This document shows positions 54,544-61,904 of a DNA stretch of 64,000 bases, in pieces. Numbering within the stretch: position 1 is the first letter of the stretch; each line of letters begins with the position of its first letter. Origin of the DNA: Candidatus Tepidifontimicrobium thermophilum. GTDB taxonomy: Bacteria > Sysuimicrobiota > Sysuimicrobiia > Sysuimicrobiales > Sysuimicrobiaceae. The position numbers and the translations under genes are program-made. Location: assembly GCA_031296405.1 (NCBI GenBank), contig JAVKKH010000005.1, positions 71,678 through 135,677 of the forward strand. The letters run 5' to 3'. The notes beneath the pieces were generated by a model. It did not search any database. It saw only the letters and a program-made list of their open reading frames with translations, and was not told where the DNA came from.

Positions 54544-55188
54544 CTATGGGGAGACCACCAGCACCCCCCTCATGCCCGCCTCCCGGTGGCCGGGGACCGT
54601 GCAGTAAAACTCGAACGTGCCGGGCCGGTCCGCTAGCAGTCCCGCCACCAGCTCCTGCCCTGGAGCCAACGCGGCGCGAAAGTGCAGGTCCGGAACGTAC
54701 AGGTCGTGGGGGACGTAGCCGGTGTTGCGGAGCTTCAGGTTCACAGGCTCTCCGGCCCGCACCCGCACCACGCCGGGCCGGAAGCTGAAGTCTGCCAGCT
54801 CCACGGGCAGGAGCCGTCCGCCCGGACGAGCGCTGGCTACGGGGCTGGGACTCCAGCTTCCCATGTGGGGCATGGACATGCCGGGCATGCCCCAGCGCCC
54901 GTGCATGCCCCACCCGGCTCCCATCGCGAGGACCGCCCACAGGGTCACGAGCGCCAGAAGCACTACGACCGCGACGCCCACCCAACCCCGAGAACCTTTG
55001 CTGCTCTGCACTTCCAGGTTCTGCATCCGTTCCCGGTACTCCGCTGCCCCGAGCTCGCCCCGGGCCAGCCGTTCCCTCAGGACTCGGCGCGCGTCCTCCC
55101 GACTGCTGTTCCGAGGGAACAGCAGCGACACCACCGCGGCGGCTAGGACCGCCACCAGCACCCAGAAAGCCACCATCCACACCATCAC
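54544..55188 (-). CDS. SHOCT - membrane helix - Met/His linker - cupredoxin fusion
   Basis: 214 aa. An N-terminal helix (residues 4-24) is followed by a SHOCT domain (ARRVLRERLARGELGAAEYR, about residues 33-52), a second helix (about 70-90), a linker rich in Met and His (WGMPGMSMPHMG) and a C-terminal cupredoxin with His in YVPHDLYV and Cys-His-Met in FYCTVPGHREAGMRG. It would put SHOCT in the cytoplasm and copper sites outside. Preceded by a two-component-type direct repeat at 55245. Confidence 0.82.
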   Translation of the reverse strand: MMVWMVAFWVLVAVLAAAVVSLLFPRNSSREDARRVLRERLARGELGAAEYRERMQNLEVQSSKGSRGWVGVAVVVLLALVTLWAVLAMGAGWGMHGRWGMPGMSMPHMGSWSPSPVASARPGGRLLPVELADFSFRPGVVRVRAGEPVNLKLRNTGYVPHDLYVPDLHFRAALAPGQELVAGLLADRPGTFEFYCTVPGHREAGMRGVLVVSP

Positions 55189-55244
55189 GAGTCTCCTCCG
55201 GGGTCCAGTCTACGTGGCCTCAGTGAGGCGTACCTGCGCCGTCC

Positions 55245-55260
55245 GTGAAGAATCGGTGAA
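55245..55260. promoter_or_regulatory. Response-regulator-type direct repeat GTGAA-N6-GTGAA (site 1)
   Basis: Two GTGAA units 11 bases apart (TTCAC-N6-TTCAC toward the downstream minus-strand gene at 55188). The same core, GTGAAGAATC then one base and GTGAA, recurs at 60543. OmpR-family regulators bind 10-11-base direct repeats. It lies between the stop of the kinase gene and the SHOCT-cupredoxin gene. Confidence 0.6.
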
Positions 55261-55264
55261 GGCC

Positions 55265-56362
55265 CTACCCGGCCCGGGGCAGGGTGAAGGTGAAGGTGCT
55301 TCCCCGACCGGGGCCAGGGCTCTCTGCCCAGATGCGGCCCCCGTGGAGCTCCACCAAGCCCCTAGCGATGGTCAGCCCGATTCCCGTCCCACCACCGGCC
55401 CGCGCTCGGGATCGGTCAACCCGGTAGAACCGCTCGAAGACGTGGGGCAGGTGTTCTGCCGGGATTCCGACCCCGGTGTCAGTCACCGACACCGCCACCT
55501 CCCCATCCACGGGCCATGCCCGCACGGTCACCTGGCCTCCGGAGGGAGTGTACTGAAGGGCGTTCCCCAGAAGGTTGGTCAGCACCTGGGCCGCCCGGTC
55601 GGGATCTGCGAGTACGCGGGGCAGGTCCGCGGGTACTTCCACTGCTAGGCGCACGCCTTTGTCCACAAACTGCGACCGGAGCCGGGAGAGTACCACCTCC
55701 AGTAGTTCGTGGACCGAGGCGGCTCTTCGCCGCAACTCAACCCGTCCGGCCTCCACCCGCGACAGTTCCTGGAGGTCCTCCACGAGGCGCTCGAGTCGGC
55801 GGACCTCCCGGCGCATGCGGCCCAGCAGCTCGGGGGTGGGCTCCAGAACCCCGTCTAGCAGACCTTCCAGGTACCCCCCCAGTCCTGCCAGGGGCGTGCG
55901 CAGCTCGTGCGCCACGTCCGCCACCAGGTCCCGGCGGGCGCGCTCGAGCCGCTGCAGGGAAGCCGCCATACGGTTGAACTGGTCCGCGAGCTCCCCCAGC
56001 TCGTCCGCGGACCGCACCGGAACCCGCTCCCCGTACTGACCGGAGGCGATCCGGTCCGCGGCGTGCCGCATCGCCTCAATGGGATCCACGATCCTGCGAG
56101 CCACAAAGGTGGCCACCCCGGACGCGACCACGACAGAGGCGGCCACCGCCACCAGCACCGCGGTGCCCACCGCCTGCTGGAATCCCGCGAACAGCTCCTC
56201 GACTAGCCCTACCTCACGTCCCAGCCGGTCCGCCATGCTGGCGAGGTGGTCCGCGAACGCCACCGGCGCGAGCCCCCATGCAGTCCCCCAGGCCACTACC
56301 GCACCGGTGGCGATGACGACCAGGAAGGCAAGGAGGAGCTTGGGGAACAGCCGCGTGGGCAT
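55265..56362 (-). CDS. Membrane sensor histidine kinase of the copper locus
   Basis: 365 aa. Two membrane helices (about 8-30 and 65-90) enclose a short periplasmic loop of about 35 residues; HAMP about 90-140; phosphoacceptor helix VAHELRTPLAGLGGYLEG; ATP-binding NLLGNALQYTPSGG, DTGVGIPAEHL and GGGTGIGLTIARGL. The small sensor loop has no Met/His cluster, so the signal may be relayed by other membrane proteins of the operon. One base separates it from the regulator gene. Confidence 0.92.
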   Translation of the reverse strand: MPTRLFPKLLLAFLVVIATGAVVAWGTAWGLAPVAFADHLASMADRLGREVGLVEELFAGFQQAVGTAVLVAVAASVVVASGVATFVARRIVDPIEAMRHAADRIASGQYGERVPVRSADELGELADQFNRMAASLQRLERARRDLVADVAHELRTPLAGLGGYLEGLLDGVLEPTPELLGRMRREVRRLERLVEDLQELSRVEAGRVELRRRAASVHELLEVVLSRLRSQFVDKGVRLAVEVPADLPRVLADPDRAAQVLTNLLGNALQYTPSGGQVTVRAWPVDGEVAVSVTDTGVGIPAEHLPHVFERFYRVDRSRARAGGGTGIGLTIARGLVELHGGRIWAESPGPGRGSTFTFTLPRAG

Positions 56363-56363
56363 G

Positions 56364-57062
56364 CTACCGGGGTTCGTCCACGAACCGGTACCCCACGCCG
56401 CGTACCGTGCCGATGAAGGAGGGGCGCGCCGGGTCGTCTTGTAGCTTCCGGCGGAGCTCCTTGATGTGTGCGTCCACCACCCTCTCGTCCCCGAAGTAGT
56501 CGTGGCCCCACACCCGCTCGATGAGCTGCTCCCGGGTCCACACCCGGCCGGGGAAGGACGCCAGGGCCCGCAGCAGGTCGAACTCCAGGGGCGTCAGGTA
56601 CACCCGCTCCCCGTCCCGCCACACCTCCCGGCGGGCGGGGTCGATCCGGAGCCGCGGGAACACCAGGGGAGCTTCCGGGACCTCCGCCCGGCCGCGACCC
56701 CGGCGCAGCACGGCCCGGATCCGGGCCACCAGCTCCCGGGGGCTGAACGGCTTGGTCACGTAGTCATCCGCCCCCAGCTCCAGGCCCACCACCCGGTCTG
56801 CCTCCTCCGCCTTCGCGGTGAGGAGGATCACGTAGGGCTCGCCCTCGGCCCGCAACCGACGGAGTACCTCCAGCCCGTCCAGGCCGGGCAGCAGAACGTC
56901 GAGCACCACCACGTCGGGGCGGGAGGTCCGGGCCGCGGCAAGGGCAGCCTCCCCGTCCCCCGCGGTCTGGACCTCGAATCCCTCGCGGGCCAGGTACGAC
57001 CCCAGGAGGCTCAGGATCGCCTCGTCGTCGTCCACCACGAGGACGCGTACCATCTCCCCCAT
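56364..57062 (-). CDS. OmpR-family response regulator of the copper locus
   Basis: 232 aa. Receiver domain with VVDDDEAIL and phospho-acceptor Asp in VVVLDVLLPGLDGLEVLR, Lys in LTAKAEEADRV. Winged-helix effector domain with LTPLEFDLLRALASFPGRVW and the recognition helix region DERVVDAHIKELRRKL. It probably binds the two GTGAA direct repeats at 55245 and 60543. Stands between SHOCT genes and its kinase in a single minus-strand operon. Confidence 0.93.
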   Translation of the reverse strand: MGEMVRVLVVDDDEAILSLLGSYLAREGFEVQTAGDGEAALAAARTSRPDVVVLDVLLPGLDGLEVLRRLRAEGEPYVILLTAKAEEADRVVGLELGADDYVTKPFSPRELVARIRAVLRRGRGRAEVPEAPLVFPRLRIDPARREVWRDGERVYLTPLEFDLLRALASFPGRVWTREQLIERVWGHDYFGDERVVDAHIKELRRKLQDDPARPSFIGTVRGVGYRFVDEPR

Positions 57063-57077
57063 GGTAGACGCTCGGGT

Positions 57078-57401
57078 TTACTGGAGGAGTCTCCGCAACT
57101 CCTCGTACTGCTCCGCGGTGATTTCACCCCTCGCCAGCCGTTCCCGCAGAATCTCCAGGGCGCTGTCGGATCTCTCCCGCCGCGTGAGCCCAACAACTAC
57201 CAGGGCCACACCCGCCACCAGGAGCAGGAGGACGAGGGATCCCAGCAGCCCACCCCAACCCCAGCCCCAACCGCCCCACCGGCCCATCATTCCGGGCCCC
57301 ATCATCCAACCCCAACCTCCCACTCCCATCCACAGGGCCGGCAGCAACACTAGGACTCCCAGCACCACAACGGCCACCAGCACCGCATCTCGCCAACTCA
57401 T
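57078..57401 (-). CDS. Small SHOCT-domain membrane protein
   Basis: 107 aa. Two membrane helices (about 5-25 and 52-72) flank a Gly/Trp/Met-rich segment (WMMGPGMMGRWGG). The C-terminus is a SHOCT domain (ALEILRERLARGEITAEQYE). Short SHOCT proteins accompany metal resistance genes in many thermophiles; the domain is thought to mediate oligomerisation. GGAGGGGCAG precedes its ATG. 15 bases before the response regulator. Confidence 0.85.
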   Translation of the reverse strand: MSWRDAVLVAVVVLGVLVLLPALWMGVGGWGWMMGPGMMGRWGGWGWGWGGLLGSLVLLLLVAGVALVVVGLTRRERSDSALEILRERLARGEITAEQYEELRRLLQ

Positions 57402-57411
57402 CTGCCCCTCC

Positions 57412-58029
57412 TTACAGCTCCTTCTCCCGTATGAACGCTCCGTGCCAGGCGTGGTACCACACCTGGCCGGTGTACGCGTTCACGCTCAACATGCCGAAAG
57501 TCTTGCCGCCCCGTTCCACATCGAATGTGAAGTAGCCGTAGAACTCCGTGCCGTGGTCTGGCTCTGCACCGGGGTAGACGCGCTCCAGGAACTCCCGGGC
57601 GATCTCCCGCGCGCGCTCCCGGAACAGCGTCGGTGCCCCCAGCCAGATTCCGGAAGCGGGGCCCATCATGCCGGCCATGTGCCCGTACTTCGTGTTCCAC
57701 ATCATGTTGGGCCCGGGCTCCGGGTGCACGAACCCGTTGCGCTCCACGATGAGCTCCATGGCGCCCTTCCCCGTGTCTTTCTCCACCACCAGGACGTAGA
57801 AGTGGTTCGTGAACTCCATCACCTCTTTGGGCACGAGGTCCGGGTAGCCCCACTCCGCCAGGACCCGCCGCACCAGCTCCGCAGCCGCGTCCAGCGTCAC
57901 CGGTGTCGCAGGCGAGGATCCCCAGAAGTCCGGCCACCCCATGGCCGGCCCGGCCCACGGGACGGTCAAGGATAGGACTGCCGCCAGCGCTACGAGCCCG
58001 ACACCTACCAGCACCAGCCCGCGGGACAC
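57412..58029 (-). CDS. Secreted or membrane-anchored protein of unknown function (PepSY-like?)
   Basis: 205 aa. N-terminal anchor (VLVGVGLVALAAVLSLTV), then a two-lobed alpha/beta region. FYVLVVEKDTGKGAMELIV and FGMLSVNAYTGQVWYHAWHG look like two related strands as in PepSY repeats. A Met/His-rich stretch (MMWNTKYGHMAGMMGP) lies between. No enzyme motif. Its place in the operon suggests a periplasmic copper sensor or chaperone; this is a guess. Confidence 0.7.
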   Translation of the reverse strand: MSRGLVLVGVGLVALAAVLSLTVPWAGPAMGWPDFWGSSPATPVTLDAAAELVRRVLAEWGYPDLVPKEVMEFTNHFYVLVVEKDTGKGAMELIVERNGFVHPEPGPNMMWNTKYGHMAGMMGPASGIWLGAPTLFRERAREIAREFLERVYPGAEPDHGTEFYGYFTFDVERGGKTFGMLSVNAYTGQVWYHAWHGAFIREKEL

Positions 58030-58093
58030 GGCTGCCCTCCTGTCGCCATTGTACGCCCAGGCACCGCATCGGGCGGTGTGCGGAGCCGGGTCT

Positions 58094-58807
58094 TCACAGC
58101 ACCGCGAGGACCAGCAGGCCCAGGATCACCGCCCCGGCCCCCATGGCGAATTTCAGCGTCCGGCGGTGGTGGAGCTGCCAGCGCCCGAGCTGGTTGAAAA
58201 CGGGCCGGGATCCGGCCACCGCCAACAGCGCCACCAGCGGGAGCACGAAAACGAAATTGTACACCACCAGGTACGCCAGCCCTCGCGCGAACGTAGGCTG
58301 ACTGGCCAGCAGGGCCAGCACCGCCAGATAGATGGCCCCCGAGCAGGGCACGGTGCACAGACCTACGAGCCCGCCCGCGCCGAACACCGCGGGCAGACTG
58401 CCCCGGGCGCTCAGGGCCCGCAGCCGTTCGCCCAGCGCTGGGGGCGCACCGAGACGTACCCCCCATTCCGGTACCAGCGCCTCCTGAAGCGTCAGCAGTC
58501 CCAAGCCCACAGCGCCCAGGGCCGCCGCGCGACCCACCCAGTGCCCGCCAGCGAGCCCGCGGAGGAACGTCAACCCGCCCAGCCCCAAAGCCAGGTACGC
58601 CAGGAAGACGCCGAAGATGAAGGTGAGTCCCGTCCACCACAGTTTTCCCCCTGCCCCAGATACCCCCGACCGCTCCGCCAGCAGGAGGGCGACACCCACG
58701 AACATCAGCAGCACCGCGAAGGAACACGGGTTGAGGCTGTCCAGCACTGCAGCTCCCGCCACCGCGGGCAGGGCGAGGTCGGCGGCGTCCAACCCAGCTC
58801 CCTCCAC
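58094..58807 (-). CDS. CcdA-type cytochrome c biogenesis/thiol transporter (second copy)
   Basis: 237 aa, six to seven membrane helices. Redox motifs DSLNPCSFAVLLMF and GLCTVPCSGAIYLAV are the CcdA signature. It is longer spaced and only distantly similar to the copy at 48130, so the locus has two independent thiol-reducing routes to the periplasm. Possible client: the CuA-like protein encoded just upstream, whose Cys pair must be reduced to take copper. Confidence 0.88.
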   Translation of the reverse strand: MEGAGLDAADLALPAVAGAAVLDSLNPCSFAVLLMFVGVALLLAERSGVSGAGGKLWWTGLTFIFGVFLAYLALGLGGLTFLRGLAGGHWVGRAAALGAVGLGLLTLQEALVPEWGVRLGAPPALGERLRALSARGSLPAVFGAGGLVGLCTVPCSGAIYLAVLALLASQPTFARGLAYLVVYNFVFVLPLVALLAVAGSRPVFNQLGRWQLHHRRTLKFAMGAGAVILGLLVLAVL

Positions 58808-58828
58808 CAGGCCGTCAAACCGCCGACG

Positions 58829-59313
58829 TCAGGCCTCTACCCGCAGAGCGCCCCGCATGGTCGGGTTCGCCTTGCCGCCGCAGCAGACGTCGCAGTAGAA
58901 GCCGTACTCGCCAGCTGGCGCGGCTGGGATCTCCACCACACGGCTGCTGCGCGGAGGCACCCGGACATCCACCTTGAGGGCGGGGATGGCCAGCTGGTGC
59001 CACCCGCCACCGTCCGTGTGGTAGGGGCTGTCGGGGTTTACGATCCGCAGGCGCAGGGCTTGCCTGCCCGCGCCAGGAGGACGGGCTGGCTGAACCCCGC
59101 CATGGTGATCTCCACGGTCTGGTCCGCCTCCTCCGGACCACCACCCCGGGGCCACAGCAGGGCCGCAGCCCCTCCGGCAGCCGTCAGGGCGAGAAGCAGA
59201 AAGACAGCCTTGCGCACCGCGGGCGTAGCCCCGAACAGCCTGCCCACTTGGCCCGGCCGGCCGCCCGACTGCCGTTCAGCTCTGCTTGGACGCGAGCGGT
59301 GTGTGGGACGCAC
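58829..59313 (-). pseudogene. CuA-like cupredoxin with a single frameshift
   Basis: Two overlapping frames make one protein. GTG at 59313 (GGAGGTGGAGC upstream) gives a membrane anchor and QTVEITMAGFSQPVLLARAG. Near 59058 the frame changes, and the second part reads LRIVNPDSPYHTDGGGWHQL through to the stop at 58829. Adding one C to the CCC tract at that point joins them as AGKPLRLRIVNP (about 161 aa). The metal loop FYCDVCCGGKANPTMRG has the CxxxC of CuA sites but Ala where CuA has His. Probably intact in the organism. Confidence 0.78.
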
Positions 59314-59359
59314 GCTCCACCTCCCACAGTCGTCCGTGGGTTCCTCAGAAAAGTCGCCG

Positions 59360-60055
59360 TCAGGACTGCCCGGCGTACTGCTCCGGCTGGCGGTCGAAGC
59401 TGGTTTTACAGTGAGCGGAGCAGAAGTAATACGTCTTGCCCTCGTACTCCGACCGCGTTGCCGCCCGCTCCGGGTCCACCTCCATACCGCACACGGGGTC
59501 CTTCACGCGCTCCGCCATAGCCTTTCCCTCCCCGGTTGCAGTTCCGCCAAGATCCGACCGTGCCCGCTGCACAAGTCGCAGGCTCACTCCCACCCCCACC
59601 AGGTTCGTAACGATCCCCAGGGTCATCAGCGGGACCCGCCACGCGGCCAGGGCACCGACGACACCCGTGACCGCGGGCAGGCTCAAGAACGGCAACAGGT
59701 CTGTGGCATGGTGAGCACAGCAGGCCACCATGGCCGCGGTCGAGGTCCCGGTACCGAAGCCCGCAGCGCCCGCGACGGCACCGGACGCCCTCCGCAACCT
59801 CCGCAGGTGGGCGTACAACCCCACCCGCGCCCCGAAGCCCCCGGCGAGGGCGGCCACGAAGGGCCAGTCGGTGGCCAGGAGCTCCCACGCATGTCCCAGG
59901 GAGCGGGACAGCCCGGCCACGGCCCCCACGTACAGCCCAAACAGCCCCGCGCTCCCCACCGCACCCCACACCCACGGAGGAACTCCTGCACCGCGTCCGG
60001 CCGCGCAGCGGGCCAGCAGACTTCGCCTAGCCGGAAGCGCCAGCGCCGTTCTCAC
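59360..60055 (-). CDS. Membrane protein with CCAHH motif fused to a YHS domain
   Basis: 231 aa. About four to five membrane helices; one carries AAMVACCAHHATDLLPFL (near residue 110), a potential soft-metal site within the membrane. The last 45 residues are a YHS domain (DPVCGMEVDPERAATRSEYE then YYFCSAHCKTSF), a metal-binding module found in copper ATPases. Plausibly a metal transporter or donor. ATGA overlap with the upstream gene. Confidence 0.75.
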   Translation of the reverse strand: MRTALALPARRSLLARCAAGRGAGVPPWVWGAVGSAGLFGLYVGAVAGLSRSLGHAWELLATDWPFVAALAGGFGARVGLYAHLRRLRRASGAVAGAAGFGTGTSTAAMVACCAHHATDLLPFLSLPAVTGVVGALAAWRVPLMTLGIVTNLVGVGVSLRLVQRARSDLGGTATGEGKAMAERVKDPVCGMEVDPERAATRSEYEGKTYYFCSAHCKTSFDRQPEQYAGQS

Positions 60056-60486
60056 TGCCGGAACTCGAAGGCCAGCACGCGCTCGGGGACCCCCGCCAGG
60101 TTCCGGACCACCAGCAAGAGGCGTCCGGGAGGAGCCGGGGGAGCGGCAAACACCAGCAGGCCGCGGCGGTGGTGCGAGCTACCCTGCTCCTCCTGCCACC
60201 GCAGGAGCCGCAGTTCCCGACCGGCCTCGTCCCGCAGGACCGTGTTGCTCGCCACGTCGAACCCGGACAGGTCCACGGAATGCGTGTCGAAGGCCACGCG
60301 CAGTACCAGCGTCCCCTCCCGGACCCCCTGCCACGTGGCGGTGACCGTCACGCGACCCTCACCCCGATCGCGCACGGTCAACTGGACGGGTTGCCAGACC
60401 TCCGCCCGGACCGGCCGAGTGCCCGCGACAACCGCCCACAGGCCGGCCACGAGCCAAACCACGAAAAACCGGCGCGTCCAGGACAT
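60052..60486 (-). CDS. Secreted protein of unknown function, first gene of the two-component copper operon
   Basis: 144 aa with a signal peptide (FFVVWLVAGLWAVVAGT). The mature domain is predicted all-beta (VQLTVRDRGEGRVTVTATWQ and LLVFAAPPAPPGRLLLVVRN) and has one SSHHRRG loop. No family recognised. Translation starts at ATG after GGAGGGTTCGAC. A direct repeat for the local regulator lies at 60543. Confidence 0.68.
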   Translation of the reverse strand: MSWTRRFFVVWLVAGLWAVVAGTRPVRAEVWQPVQLTVRDRGEGRVTVTATWQGVREGTLVLRVAFDTHSVDLSGFDVASNTVLRDEAGRELRLLRWQEEQGSSHHRRGLLVFAAPPAPPGRLLLVVRNLAGVPERVLAFEFRQ

Positions 60487-60542
60487 GTCGAACCCTCCGG
60501 GATCAGGTTGGGCGACGTCCGTGAGGCGCCGTTGGCGGACGT

Positions 60543-60558
60543 GTGAAGAATCCGTGAA
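60543..60558. promoter_or_regulatory. Response-regulator-type direct repeat GTGAA-N6-GTGAA (site 2)
   Basis: GTGAA units at 60543-60547 and 60554-60558 with the same inner AGAATC-like core as site 1. It lies upstream of the operon that contains the kinase and regulator, so it would make an autoregulatory loop. Confidence 0.6.
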
Positions 60559-60602
60559 CGAGAAGGTGCGCCGGGTAAGTCAGGCCCCTCGTGGGGACGG
60601 TC

Positions 60603-61826
60603 CTAGTCACCGTGGACGGAGAAGCCGGCGCGTCGGACCTGGGTCAGCAGCACCTGCGCGTGCTCCGCATCCCGCGTCTCCACCAGCAGGGTGACGTCGG
60701 CCTCGCCCACCGGGACGTCGGGGGCGAGGCGATCGTGCTCCACGGTAACCACGTTGGCCCCCTCCCGGGCCACCACCTCCAGCAGCTGCCGCAGGCTCCC
60801 GGGACGGTCCAGCAAGCGTGTGTGCAGACGGAGCAGGCGCCCGGTCTTCATCAGTCCCCGGTCCACCACCCGCACCAGGGTGTTGAGGTCCACGTTCCCC
60901 CCGCTCACCACCGCCACCGTGCGGGCCCCTGGCATGCGGACCTTGCCGTACACCAGGGCCGCCACCGCAGCCGCTCCCGCCCCTTCCGCCACTAGTTTTG
61001 CCCGCTCCAGCAGCAGCACCATGGCACCCGCCAGCTCGTCCTCCTCCACCGTGACCAGGTCGTCTACCCATCGCCGCAGGAGCTCCAGGACCCCGCCGCG
61101 TGCAGCGCTCACCGCCAGGCCGTCCGCCAGAGTCCGCCGCGCGGGGACCTCGACCGCTCGCGCCTGCCGCCAAGACTGGTACACCGCGGGTGCCGCCGCG
61201 GCCTGCACCCCTACCACGCGGGCCGTGGGCACCAGGGACTTGACCGCCACCGCCACCCCGGAAATCAGACCTCCGCCGCCCACGGGAACCACCACCAGCT
61301 GCACGTCCGGCAGCTGCTCCACGATCTCCAGTCCCACCGTCCCCTGGCCCGCGATAACCGCCGGGTCGTCGAAGGCGTGGACGAGCACCGCACCGGAGTC
61401 CCGGTGCAGCGCCTCCGCGTACGCGAAGGCCTCGTCAAAGTCCCGCCCGTGCAGCACCACCTCCGCACCATACCCGCGCGTCGACTCCACCTTCACCAGG
61501 GGAGCGGCCTCCGGCATGACCACGGTGGCCCGTACGCCCAGCTCGCGCGCCGCCAGGGCCACCCCCTGGGCGTGGTTGCCCGCAGACGCCGCTACCACTC
61601 CGCGGCGCCGTTCCTCCGGGCCCAGCAGACGGATCCGGTTGAACGCTCCCCGGACCTTGAAGGAACCGGTGCGCTGGAGGTTCTCCGCCTTCAGCCACAG
61701 CTCCACCCCCGCCATCTGGCCCAGGGCTCGAGCCCTCAGGAGCGGGGTTCGCTGCACGTACGCGCCGAGGGCCGCGGCCGCGTCCCTGACGTCCTCCAGG
61801 CGGATGTCATACCCGGTCCACCACAA
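60603..61826 (-). CDS. ilvA: Threonine ammonia-lyase with C-terminal ACT domain
   Basis: 407 aa PLP fold type II enzyme. NLQRTGSFKVRGAFNRI has the PLP Lys (about residue 57), ASAGNHAQGVALAA and VVVPVGGGGLISGVA bind substrate and phosphate. A single ACT domain at the C-terminus (LDRPGSLRQLLEVVAREGAN) allows allosteric control, as in short TdcB/IlvA-2 forms. TTG at 61826 is the start, with GGGAGGG upstream. The symbol is by family; biosynthetic versus degradative role is not resolved. Confidence 0.92.
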   Translation of the reverse strand: MWWTGYDIRLEDVRDAAAALGAYVQRTPLLRARALGQMAGVELWLKAENLQRTGSFKVRGAFNRIRLLGPEERRRGVVAASAGNHAQGVALAARELGVRATVVMPEAAPLVKVESTRGYGAEVVLHGRDFDEAFAYAEALHRDSGAVLVHAFDDPAVIAGQGTVGLEIVEQLPDVQLVVVPVGGGGLISGVAVAVKSLVPTARVVGVQAAAAPAVYQSWRQARAVEVPARRTLADGLAVSAARGGVLELLRRWVDDLVTVEEDELAGAMVLLLERAKLVAEGAGAAAVAALVYGKVRMPGARTVAVVSGGNVDLNTLVRVVDRGLMKTGRLLRLHTRLLDRPGSLRQLLEVVAREGANVVTVEHDRLAPDVPVGEADVTLLVETRDAEHAQVLLTQVRRAGFSVHGD

Positions 61827-61904
61827 CCGGAGACCCTCCCCTCGATGCTCTTTCCAGTCACCGACGTACTGCGATCGCCGGAGGATGCCGCTGCTCCTAC
61901 AGCT

